Positions 43,816 to 54,947 of a DNA stretch of 64,000 bases are shown one piece after another. A program made the translations under genes and the position numbers. How positions within the stretch are numbered: position 1 is the stretch's first letter; each line of letters opens with the position of its first letter. Where the stretch lies: contig JAUPFV010000005.1 in the NCBI GenBank assembly GCA_036936605.1, forward strand, positions 158,535,195-158,599,194. The letters run 5' to 3'. This DNA comes from Limnanthes douglasii subsp. nivea (lineage: Eukaryota; Streptophyta; Magnoliopsida; Brassicales; Limnanthaceae). The notes beneath the pieces are model-generated. The model was given only the letters and a program-made list of their open reading frames with translations, searched no databases and was not told where the DNA came from.

Positions 43816-46600
43816 TTGTTCACAGCCAGAACTGCTCTGATCAAAGGAAGTTGGTTAAATCTATCTGATTTGGAAAAAGCAAGAAATGAGGCAAGAATTG
43901 CATCCGGACTCCCTGTTTCTCCTAGTGGAGTAATTCGCCAAACGTTACCAGAACCGGACAAGAGTTCATCATCGTCTAGAACATCGGTGATTTGCAAACC
44001 TTTCTTTATCTAACCTAGAGTTCGAACCTTCATTTAAAGTATCCATAGATACTTCCTTTAAAGACAAATCCATTTCTAGTGTTAAGAACCCTCACCATTT
44101 TTCGCAATGGGATCAGATACTGAAAATGTCACACCTGGAAAAGTCACTTGACTCTCCAAGGCCAAGAGCACCCCTTCCTCTTCAAAAACTATTAGTTCAG
44201 AGGTATTAAAACCTCTTGGCCAACCTCTTGTGGACCCAAATCCATTGTTTCCCCTTAACGAGATTACCCAAATTGAGAAAGAAGCTACAGATGCTAAATC
44301 GTTCAAACATTGATCGATTATAATGGAAGAACATATGGAAGATAGTGGGGAAGATACCCTAGTGGAGACAGACGGTCATATTGGGAATACCACATCGGAT
44401 CAGACAAGCAGAGGAAAAGTGGGACAGCCAAATACCGAGTCACTCATGGAGTGCTTGGAAGGGAAAGTTTGGCCCAACTTTCGTAATGTTAGTGTGAATA
44501 CATAATGGCCCTTCAAATAATCTCTTACGTGTATACACACACACTACCGAATTAGATCAAATAAAAACAAAATAGGGCTTTTCGGAGTCTATTAAGGTGA
44601 GTATTCCTATCACTCTGAAAACTCCTATAGATTGTAAAGCTAATGAAATTGTGGTATACACCGAGGTGCTGAACGGGGTCTTCGTTTCCCTATAGACCCA
44701 GAAATAGTTATATACTTTCATCTAATCAAGCTTTGCCCAAGCCAGCGGAGCCCTAATGCCTGGTATACTCTATTAGCCAACATTATTTCTTCCAGATTGC
44801 CAAAGATTCCAACGCCTCTGGAGCAGTTTTTTGTTGTGGTTGGTTTGTGTAAAAAACACCAAATTCATTTTTATCATTACAAAATGGGAAACGACTATAA
44901 AATAGTGAATGATCTGTTGGAGGCTGAGAAACCATGGAGGACTCAGTTTCTTTTCATAAGTGGAGCTTGGGAAAATGGGAAAAAGATAAACTACAAGGAA
45001 AATCCAAGCCAATTGACTAGAAACTGGAAGAGTTCAGGTAACTCTTGTTTGGATTTTTATTTATATTTAGACTTTATGTTGATATACCAAACTGATTATT
45101 GTGTGTCTTTGCAGTATTTTCAAAAAATTTCTTCGAGCATCTAGAGGCAGGAATGGTTACATTTGGAAATTTAAATCAATGGACGTTAGAGAATAGGGGG
45201 CTTGTCTTTCACAATTGTTTTACTTCTGGAAACATGTTGAGGGATCACTTCTGGAATACCACTGGAAGTATAGACTTTTCTTGGAAACAACTAATCACTC
45301 CCCATCCATCGGATGTCATCCTAAAAATAACTAAGGTGAAGGATGACAAACTCTACTTACCAGGCCAAAATAAAGCTCTTAGACATCTGGACAAGATGAT
45401 AAAAAAGAATAAAGATGAAGTTGATCCATCTAATCAGTTTCTCGAAACAGCTAGTTTGGAGAATCCTGAAGGAATCAATGCCGTTTTGTTAGAAGAAGTT
45501 GCTGCAACAGTTGGGAATTCAGGGGATCGGATCAGTTTCCTCAAACTAATAAGAAAGATCGCAAGAGGCGCAAGGAAGGTATTGACCGAAGGGCTGGAAA
45601 AAAGAGAGTATCTTAGGATCAAAGATAATCCTCCGTCCTTCGGTTGTTCCTCTTACTCTTCTAACTGATATTCCTCCATAAGAAGAGTACCAGATGATCC
45701 TCATTCTCCAGTGTTTCCCACAACCGATCAACCAACTATTGTAGGAGAGGTTAACATAGATGACCTTCGTAATATGTACTTCAGCGACCTTGATAAGGAT
45801 GACTTCGATCAGACATTTCCTCAGACCACAATAGCCAATGCTATAACTTATAATGGTTAAGCTTTGAGGTATTGAGTGAGCAGGATACTTTAGGCCATAC
45901 AGTATTAGGCTTCATCAGGATAATAATCGATTTGGAAAGACAAGTCAGGGATCAGGCTAAGGATATAACCTCTCTCACCACAGACAACCAAAACTTGAAG
46001 AATTTTCTTTCATCTGAACAACAAAAAGTGGATGTTTTAAATAAAGAGAAAGAGGAACCGAGCACTGAACTGCACCAATCCAAGACCACCCAAGGGGACA
46101 TCCAAACTAAGTATTCCGAACTGGAAACTACCACCTCTAATGATATCAAGTCTTTGAAGGAATAACAAACCAATATTGCAAACACTATCAACACCTTATC
46201 GAGAGAGAAAGAGAAGTTAGAGAAACTTCGTAAAGAGAAAGAAGAAGAAAATATTTCTCTAAAGAATAATTAAGCTCAGGAGATAACTGCAGCAATAGAG
46301 AAGTATGTTGTTGGTCTTGTGGATTATTTGGAAAAGAGATATGAATGTATCAAATCGAATATGGTTTTGCTATTTCATGAGACCTTTCCAAAGAATAACC
46401 TTGGACCTTTGTGGAAGTTTTTACCATATGAAGAGATACATTTTCATACCATGCCAGATGGTGATAAACATGGTTTTGCTTCACCAAGTAAGTCCTTGGA
46501 TGGCCAAGAAATTTTTTTATTTCAAATTTTTTTTAGTGAACTGGAGTCCTTGGATGACCAAGGAATTTTGTGTGATGGTGGCTAGGGCATATTCCGATCA
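43816..46600 (+). pseudogene. Antisense extra ORF (aORF) of Tat 2, spliced, coiled-coil C half
   Basis: Plus-strand coding sequence inside a minus-strand gypsy. The N part has SWLNLSDLEKARNEAR (about 43850) and an acidic Ser-rich region. A conserved core (44797-45037) has FFVVVGLCKKHQIHFYHYK and WRTQFLFISGAW, resembling the putative gypsy-type transposon (Transposase_28-like) domain. A 77-bp intron with GT/AG ends (45038-45114) restores the frame into NFFEHLEAG. A Lys/Glu-rich region and a long coiled coil (45872-46290, with SLTTDNQNLKNFL) follow, then FLPYEEIHFHTMPDGD near 46425. In-frame stops break the tail. Function is unknown. Confidence 0.7.
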
Positions 46601-47097
46601 ATGTTTGATGTTAAGTTTCCCTTTGTATGTATTTCTTTCTCTTCTTACGTCTAGTATATAATCAATATTTAATTTCTTTCGATGTGTTTAATAACCGTTT
46701 AATTCATTGAATCACTTCAAAGATATTTCATTTAAAGGATGAATTCGAAGATATTTCATTTGAAGGATGAGAATGTTTAATAGATCTTATCACTTCAAAG
46801 ATACTTTATTTGAAGGCCGAAGGTATTTAATAGATATTTTATTTATTTAATCTCCTCGTACTCGCCACAATCTTTGAAAAAAACATAAGATAACATTGAT
46901 TGAAAACTGGAAACCTCATTAAAACCTCCCCGCGCCACCAAGAGTATGCCCCCATATATTTAAACTGAAGTATGACAAAGTAAATATTTACAAGATAATT
47001 TTATTCTAAGTACAACCTGAGATGCTCAATGTTCCATGGGTGCTTCAACATGTTTCCTTCTCTGTTTTGAAGTCTATATGTTCTTTGCTTGATCCTT

Positions 47098-48700
47098 TCA
47101 CTCACCATGTAAGGGTTTTTTCAATTCGGAGCCAGATTTCCAAATTGTTTCTCTTTGGTATGCAAAAATACATTTCTTAATATTGTGTCCCCTAATTGGA
47201 AATCGTTTTTTTACTCTGGATGCAAAATTACTTCTTATTAAACCCTGATAGTGTGATGTTCTTAAATATGCCTTCACTTTTCTTTCTTCAATCAGATACA
47301 ACTGATTCTTTACTACCATCTCATTATCATGTTCAGAATAATCGGAATCCTGAATGATGGCAAAGTAGATTCTATATGTTTGATTGCATCTATCCCAAAC
47401 AAGGGCAAAGGAATACTCTTGGGTGGCCGTTCGTGGAATAGTTCGATAGGCCCATAATATTTCTTGTAAATAACTCGACCATTTCCATGCATCTCCTTCC
47501 AGATTCTTTTTCAACCTTGTTAAAATTATCCGGTTAGCAGCTTCAACTTACCCATTATCCTGAGGTTGGAAAGGAGAAGAGAAGCAATGTTGAATTCCTT
47601 TGGAAGTGCAAAACGTCTCCATGTCTTTTTTGTCAAATTGTGGCCCATTGTTCGTAGTAATTCAATGGGGAATTCTAGTTAGTGGTGTAGCTTTTATCTA
47701 TTTAGAGAGATAATTTATTGCCACGATTATCGCTCGACAACCTCCGGACGCCATGGGAAGATGTCCAACTAAGTCCAGACCCTATCTATCAAAATATATG
47801 GGTTCAGATATTGACTTCATAAGAATTGTTGGCGTATGGATTTCGTTCCCATATTTCTGGCAAGGATCACATCTTCTGACCATATCTTTGACATCTGCTA
47901 CTATAGTAGGCCAATAATATCTTGCTAACAAAACTCGCATGTCAAGGCCTTATAACCACAACATGTTGATCCATCTCCATCGTGCAATTCAGATTTGACA
48001 TTTTGGGATTCTTCAAAACCTAAGCAACGTATGAGAGGTCTGCTGAAAGATTTTTTATAAAAAAATTATCTTACCACCAAAAAACCACGAGCCTTGTACT
48101 TGATCTTTTTAGCCAAGACTTTATCTGAAGGTAAAACTAAATCAAAAATAAATTGATATATTTCATACCTCAAATCTTTGGATTGTATGCCAAATATATT
48201 CATACTTTCTTCATATTTACCCTATTTTCCTTGAACTGAGCTTATGGGCATTCTTGCATAAGAATCCATGAGTATACTTCAGAATAGGCTATGGCAGCTA
48301 AAGAATCTGCCATAGTATTCTCTGATATATGGACATGTTCATACCGGATGGTTTTAAAACTTATGGCAACTTCCCTTAGTACTTGCAGATACTTTATTAA
48401 CTGATCTTTTTTAGTTTCAGATATCCCTTGAGCCTGGTGAATAAGTAATTGGGATTCACTTACTAACTGCACCCTCTTAGCTCAATATATTTGATCTAGT
48501 CTTAACCTAGCAATGGTCACTTCATACTCTGATTCATTATTGGATGCCCTGAAACCGAAACATACAGTTTGATATATAGTATCACCATAAGGGGAAGTTA
48601 AACAAATTCCAGCACCAAATCCCATCGTATTAGGCCCACCTTCTGTTCGGATTAACAACTCTTTCTTAGACTTGTTTTCCTGCTCTCGTTCTTAAAGCCT
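47098..48700 (-). pseudogene. Tat 2 gypsy RNase H and integrase, decayed
   Basis: RNase H end at 48242-48472 with the H-x-H-I-x-ENTMADSLAAIA motif. The integrase region starts near 47900 with a Cys-rich zinc half and GLDLVGHLPMA. The second-Asp region reads NNGPQF instead of DNGPQF, so that Asp is lost. The third-Glu region VEAANRI is present, with a stop just before it. The integrase C part is a 138-codon frame (47098-47514). Several stops and shifts separate the pieces. Confidence 0.8.
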
Positions 48701-48941
48701 TTTAGCATGAAATTCTACGAAGAAATCAGCTATAGCTTGAGCCTTGATCGGGGTCGAAGGCGCAAAATCAATATCATATTCTCCAAGCTCAACTGACCAC
48801 TTAGTCATCCTTCCTAATATGCCACTTAGTACTTCGAGGATGATCCATAACTAATAGAGCATTAAACTGATCAAGATCGGCATGTATCCCTTTTTCACTT
48901 GTGACATATCCAAGAAATTTGCCAGACCGGACCCTAAAAAT

Positions 48942-49358
48942 TCATTTCTCTGGGTTTAATTTCAAGTGGATGGCTTCTAAGTTAGAAAAAGTTTCTTGAA
49001 CATCAGGATTTTTGTGTTCTTCCTCCTCGAGGCTCTTCACCATCATATCATCTATATATACTTCCATATTTCTGCCAATTTGGCTAGCGAATATTTTATT
49101 TACTAACCGCTGATAAGTAGCCCTAACATTTTTCAACCCAAACGACATCACCGTATAGCAATGAAGCCCTCTGTCAGTGATAAAGGTAGTATAATATTGA
49201 TCGTTTGGATCCACTTGTATGTGATTGTATCCTGAAAAGGCATCCATGAAGAATAACAACTTGTTTCCTAATTTGGAATCTACCAACTGATCTATCTGAG
49301 GTACTGAAAAAGGATCTGTATGGCATGCTCTGTTAAGATCAGTGAAATCAATACACAT
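48942..49358 (-). pseudogene. Tat 2 gypsy reverse transcriptase core
   Basis: An open 138-codon piece with MCIDFTDLNRAC, FFMDAFSGYNHIQV, TFITDRGLHCYTVMSFGLKN and catalytic YIDDMMVKS. The spacing is typical of Tat/Retand-type RT. It is a fragment of a broken pol, not an independent gene. Confidence 0.88.
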
Positions 49359-50155
49359 GCGTCATTTTCTATTTGTTTTCTTGACTAAAACAGGGTTAGT
49401 TGTCCACAAAGGGTATTGAGATTCTTTAATATGGCACATCGTGGTTAAACGATCAACTTCTTGTACTATCACATCAGCATTGTTTTGGAAAAGGTCCTTA
49501 TCTCTGTACTAGCGATATAGAATTAGATCAGACTGACAATTTGTGGCAGATTACTTCGGCTGGTACCCCAGTTACATCATCATTGCACCATGCAAACACA
49601 TGTAGATTGTTAGACAAGAAAGACAATAACTTTTGTTTCAAAATCAATGGTAATTTAGTGCCAATCTTAACATTTTTTCCTTCTTCTAAGCAATGGATTT
49701 CAACTTCTTCTATGGGTATTATAACACTAGGATCCTCATTTGTATCATCTATTTCATTCTCATCCGTGGAAGGCTTCAGTAGTTCTTATTCCTTGTTAGC
49801 CTTGGCTGCCTCCAATGACTTTGAGGCAAGAGCTGTTACATAGCATTCTCTAGCCACTTTCTGACTGTTTCGGCCAACACCTACATGTGCACCCACATCA
49901 TATTTTAAACATTGATGGACATTAGAGGCCACAACATGCATCCTAGAAAGCTAAGATCTTCCAAATATAGCATTGTAGGATGTTGGGCAGTCGACCACAA
50001 GGAATAATACCTTCATGTTTTTTTAAAAAGTCTTCTACCCAATAGTACTTCATTTTCAAACTTACCAATGACATCACCCGAACTTCTCGTAAACCCCATA
50101 ATAGTTTTGTTTGATCGCTGAATAACCGAGAAATTTTTAATTTGCCTATAAGTAT

Positions 50156-50760
50156 TCAGATTAGAACGTTTGCCGAACTACCAGTGTCAATCAAGATTCG
50201 ACGTATGCCATTACCCTCAATTGATACCCCTATTACCACAACATATTCATGTGGCCCCGCAATATCTCTTAAGTCATCTTCATCAAAGACTATGAAAGGA
50301 TCTGGGGTTTGGTACAGATGTGTGGACATTATTCCTTCCAACTGAGTAGTCAAGCTGTTGATATGCTCTTTTCTTGAACAACTTAAGTGTGTTGTCATAA
50401 TGTCTCCCCCAAATATGGTTAATGACTCAAAAAACTTCACCAGATCGGAAAATATAGCAGATTTATCCACTATTACCCCCACTTGGTTCCGATCTGGGTC
50501 AAGATCAAGGTATTCGGAGTCCACGTCAAATATTTCAACAATCATCATGGCATCTTCCTGGTTGGATGTCCCTAAGGTTGTTTAAAAAATCGTTCGCGGA
50601 GCATTGGCGTTGGATTGTGTATTATCTGGTCTGCTTCCCCCTTTGTTTTTAACAAAAACGCCTAATTTTCCACTCTGAATGAGATTTTTCACTTCTTGCT
50701 TCAATGCTATAAAATCATGCGTGTCATGACCCACATCATTATGGTATTTGCAAAAACAGG
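50156..50760 (-). pseudogene. Tat 2 gypsy gag end and aspartic protease
   Basis: A zinc-knuckle remnant lies near 50720-50760 (CFCKYHNDVGHDTHD, final Cys lost). It is followed by an open frame (50156-50548) ending in the aspartic protease active site LIDTGSSANVLI. The fragment is otherwise broken. Confidence 0.8.
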
Positions 50761-51292
50761 TACTTAGGGTTTCTCAAGGGGACTGTAGTGGGGATGGCCT
50801 TCTAAAGTGCATATCATTTTTAGTCTTGTCATAAATTGTCGTTACACTCTCTCCCATGGACCATTTTTACTTCTAACTTGTTGATTTTGATTGGATTGAT
50901 TCTGCTTGGGCCAATGTGATCCATGTCCGGTTTCCTTTGATTTTTAACCGGATTGAGTTGTTGCTTGCGGAATTGACACTATAGTGGTGGATCTGTTCTG
51001 ATGAGACACTCTAGAGTTCTTAGTTTTTTCAACAGTAATTTACTTTCTAACTTGATTTAACAGCCCCTAAAAGTCATTGATTTTTTCCGAGTTACTGAGT
51101 CGGCCAAATTACCGGGATTCAAGCCTTGTCTTAAAGAGGCGATTGCTACTTGTTCAAAACAATCATCTTATCCATTCTTCGTGTTCACAAACCTACTGAT
51201 ATATTCCTTCAAAGATTCGGTTGGCTCTTGGGAACAATGAATAGTCGTTGGGGGACTGTTACCTCTGGAATGCTACTCATAATATGTCAAAA

Positions 51293-52127
51293 TTATTTAT
51301 AGACCCCTTGGGGGAGACTGTTGTACCACTTAACGACACTTCCTTTAAAGGTCTGTGAAAAGGCTCGGCATAGCAGCTTGTCATCATCATCAAAATTCAT
51401 CATACATTTTTTAAATTGCTCGAGATGATTGCCTGGATCTTTGCTTCCATCATACTTATCCATATTGGAACTGTCAAATCTCTTGGGAAGATGGTCGGAG
51501 AGTATTTTTGAAGACAAGGGTGGTTGTCTCCAATTTTGGCTACGGCTAAATATTGTATCTTCATTGGGAGTAGCAAAAATACCCAGTTCAGATTAAAAGG
51601 CAAATGGATCGATCAGGTGAGCCTTTTATTTTTCCTTGATACTTTTTAATTTTGCCCTGTCTATCCTTTTTTCTTGAATGATTCTTGGTTAGCCTTAATT
51701 TCTTCTTTAGATGGTCTTCATCACTGTTGGATGGGAATAATTCTTCATGGTCTGAATCATTTGATGAACTATTAGAAGACTCTGATGTCATGCTCACAAC
51801 TCGTTTAGACGAATGTGTTTTCTTAGAGCTGACATGAGTCTTTATTGATTGCTCATTTTCACCAGGCTCATCAGTAGGGTGGAGTGCAGATGCACCAAAC
51901 TTCTCTTTTATTCCCTTTTCAGCTTGTTTATGAGTCCTTAAAGCCTCAATCTCAGCCCTTAGCTGATCATTTTCATCTTGCATGGATTGTTTTTTATCAT
52001 CATTGTGAATAACATGAGACACAGTAGTGTTCTCATTATTCTCTCTCACACCTTCAACCACTGGAGGTGGAACGTCTTGTACATTAGGATCCATCTCCTT
52101 TAATGACATCCAAGCTGCTTTATTCAC
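51293..52127 (-). pseudogene. Tat 2 gypsy gag, N-terminal and capsid part
   Basis: 52127-51588 begins MNKAAWMSLKEMD and has a short coiled coil (ENDQLRAEIEALRTHK), then Ser/Lys-rich sequence. 51517-51293 holds the retrotransposon gag core with MDKYDGSKDPGNHLEQF and AFSQTFKGSVVKWYNSLP. A frameshift separates the two near 51590. Confidence 0.85.
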
Positions 52128-52162
52128 TGGTTTTGAATCTAAAATTCAGGCACCATCGCCTC

Positions 52163-52180
52163 CCACTGTGGTTGCCAATT
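52163..52180 (-). other. Primer-binding-site-like sequence of Tat 2
   Basis: Minus strand: AATTGGCAACCACAGTGG directly follows the 5' LTR end CTCACCA. Confidence 0.6.
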
Positions 52181-52552
52181 TGGTGAGGATTATTTCTTAT
52201 CAAAGGGTATTCTTGGAAAGAGTTTTATCAAACTAAGGTATTTATTTTTGGAGTTAAGGGTAAAGAGATAAAAAGAGGTATGTCTTAGCTATTAATTTAT
52301 TTAGAAAAAGTCTAACCTATTAAATGAGGTTGGTTGAGGTATTTATACTTGTTTGATGACCCATGGGTCGTTCGGGGTGGACTCTGGATTCAAGTCAATC
52401 TTCAAAGCCCACTACCTAAATGGGTTAGCATAGGTTAGCACCCAGCTGAGTCATGATTTAATTAGTTGTATTGTTCATTATAAATTTGGTGTGTCCAAAT
52501 TACCCATTTGGTTTAGGTAGTAGTACCCTTCCAGAAATATCCAAACCTATCA
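52181..52552 (-). repeat. Tat 2 gypsy LTR, right copy (5' LTR)
   Basis: 372 bp, TGATAGG to CTCACCA on the minus strand. Partner of 43006-43377. Confidence 0.92.
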
Positions 52553-52557
52553 ACGAG

Positions 52558-53135
52558 CATCAAGTATGATTATAAACGAATGTTTCTTTGATCCAAAAGG
52601 TTACTTACAACAGTTTCATATCTACTATAGACCTTTTATAATTGTAACTAACGACATTAAAATTGATGAGAATTACAAGTATCGTTCGTTTTTATTTTTC
52701 TTGTACGGATAAGAAGATGGATGAAAGATGGTTAGGGATGCTTTTTATGCAGAGCTTATAGATTTCACTAACATTTACATGCAAATGTTTAGTGGTATGG
52801 ATAAGTTAGTAAATATTGATGAACGTATAAACTACTATAACTATATTGTTGCCATGGAGAATTAGATGACAATTCTGAAAATGGGAGTCGCGATCACAAC
52901 AAATTATAATTGCATCGTCTATTTTGTAGGGAAGTCAGGGTCGATGAATGTTAGTTTTACTTTTCTACCATTCTGTGGTGCACCTCCTTCGATGTCTCAA
53001 ATGAAAAAAATTAGGTTGGCTTTTGTTAATGATAAACATTTTGTCAAAGTAATTAATAACTTACTATCGTGGCGAACGCCCCATGTACAAGGATATATCC
53101 TTGTTGTATTAGAATGCGTACCGCAAAAATAGCAG
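52558..53135 (+). pseudogene. Second MULE transposase, OTU end, decayed
   Basis: Continues the gene split by Tat 2. The frame 52866-53132 has MGVAITTNYNCIVYF, FLPFCGAPP and AFVNDKHFVKV, aligning with IATRYQCIVYH, YLPLRGVPP and GFVHGNHFVNV of the first element's OTU domain. Stops and frame shifts are frequent upstream. Confidence 0.75.
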
Positions 53136-53419
53136 ATCGGAAATTAATGATTAAATCTCATTAAAAAATATATCAATATCTCTTTAAATTCAGAAACCAC
53201 GGTAGTCAACCTCCAAATGACCAATTTATATGATATCGTTTAATATTATGTGTAATTGTTTAGAACTATTGTCATTATAATGTGATTACGCTAAACATTA
53301 AACATTTATACGAGATGCGAATGACTTAAGAAATTTTTAAAATAAAATGAAAACTATAAACTAGCAATTATAATAACTTAAGAATATAAAATGAATACTA
53401 AATATGAGAATACGATAAT
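53136..53419. other. AT-rich, no gene seen
   Basis: Spacer between the decayed OTU end and the small-gene remnant. Nothing recognised. Confidence 0.5.
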
Positions 53420-53790
53420 ACACATAATTGTAGTAAAAGTAATATCCTTCGTTAAATTGATATCTTTCGACATATGAACAGTTTTTTAATGCATCTGCTT
53501 GTTCAAGGAGGAGCTCCTCCACATAACATAGCATATCATTTGTAATGAAATCAATAGTTTTTAAATAAAAATGTGTTGAACACCTCTGTTTAAATTTTTA
53601 CAAAAGGTTGAACACTCGAACTATTTTTCTGATTTCAAATAATTGAACCTGGTATAGACTTCTTCACGAATTCGTAGAGACAAAGAAGGAGCTCATTCAT
53701 ATCTGCACATGTAGTATATTGTATATATAACTTCATCGAGAAAAAACATCGATAGTCTCATCCACCTTATTCTCGTAACATATTTTACGG
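53420..53790 (-). pseudogene. Fifth SANT/trihelix-like small gene remnant
   Basis: On the minus strand a broken frame encodes DEVIYTIYYMCRYE, then RIREEVYTRFNYLK. The latter aligns with REEVFERLAYLK of gene B and REQIKRRYIF of gene A. Further on, in another frame, is DFITNDMLCYVEELL, aligning with DYITRDMVLYL of gene C. At least two stops and one frameshift are present. It lies just downstream of the second MULE transposase, so the small gene family is linked to MULE transposases twice in this window. Confidence 0.6.
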
Positions 53791-54164
53791 TTTGCAACAA
53801 GTGGTTGTCTTTTTAAGTACAATTTCATATCAGAAAAATTTATACGTTTGATTAGTTATGTTATTTGTTAGATGAAAAAATATGCTAGGCTGGAATAGAT
53901 ATTTTAGATAAAAGTGAATTATAAAGTTGGTGACACTTTATAATTGACCGAAATATTTAAGAAGGGAGAAAATGTAATTCTTTTGAATCGCAGTAGCAGT
54001 AAAGAGATATTCAACAGTCAGTTCAACTGTGAGCTAATAGGTTCCAATTGTAACTACAACTTGCACATGCACTATAATAGGTATCTATAAGTTAACCAGT
54101 AGTTAAGGTTAAAAAATATCAACCAATTAGACAGTTTTCTTGCTACATAAACAAACTTTATTGA
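53791..54164. other. AT-rich, small hairpin only
   Basis: No gene. A perfect 11-bp stem AATTATAAAGT/ACTTTATAATT lies at 53917-53945. The left hAT target duplication ACAGTAAG (54165-54172) follows. Confidence 0.6.
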
Positions 54165-54224
54165 CAGTAAGTAGGGGTGGCAAATGGTTCTGGAACCGTG
54201 GTTCAAAGCTAACAATCTTTTTAT

Positions 54225-54400
54225 GAACTGGCGGTTTAACTGCGAACCATTAGGACCGCCAAACCGTTAGGACCGCCAAACCGCCAGGACCACATAAGGA
54301 GTAAACCGGCAGGACCGCAAACCATTAGGACTGCAAACCATTAGGACTTCAAACCGGCAGGACTGCGAAACCACGGTTTATTTGTAAAAAACCGCGGTTT
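54225..54400 (+). repeat. hAT left subterminal repeat array
   Basis: Irregular 14-18-bp units of the type GGACCGCAAACCGGCA and GGACTGCAAACCATTA. They are candidate transposase binding sites. Confidence 0.8.
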
Positions 54401-54947
54401 ATTGGTAAATATTATAAATGTTTTATTTATTTTATAACCAAAATGTTATATTTAAAAAATATTGAGATATTGCATATTATTATAGAATTATTATTACATT
54501 TTGGTTAATATTAATCTGTTTTGGTTATTAATATTTTAAGTGTTATAGTCCAAAATTTAAAATATTACTTATGTTATTATCAAATTTTGAATATTATTAT
54601 TATGTTTTTAGATCTAATATTAGTAGTGTTGATTTTAATATTACAAACCAAAACTATATCTTATCATGTTAAAATATTACAAATTCTATGGTTATAATTT
54701 TAATATTACATTTTGATTACTATTGTGATTTGGTTTTAAATATTACAAGTGTTTGCTATTATTTTTTAAACCAAAATCAGATCTTATGAAGTTATAAGTA
54801 TTTCATAATACAGTTGTTGTTATTAAAATAAAAGGTAAAGTTATTTTTGGATAATTTAGCCGTTCACAGTTTATACTCTTGCGGGCCAAGAGTTGTACAA
54901 ATGTTTTCAAATTACAATACAAAATTGGTAAATAATTATTACAAACA
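54401..54947. other. hAT 3' flank of transposase, AT-rich
   Basis: No gene. AT-rich sequence between the subterminal repeats and the transposase stop; presumably its 3' UTR. Confidence 0.5.

Larger units (their letters stand above)
43006..52552 (-). mobile_element. Ty3/gypsy Tat-type retrotransposon (Tat 2), 9.5 kb, minus strand
   Basis: Two 372-bp LTRs (43006-43377 and 52181-52552) in direct orientation, TG..CA on the minus strand, flanked by TCGAG (43001-43005) and ACGAG (52553-52557), a near-perfect 5-bp duplication. Minus-strand gag-pol lies at about 47098-52127. An antisense frame (43816-46600) lies between the pol end and the 3' LTR. It split an older MULE-OTU gene. Confidence 0.93.
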
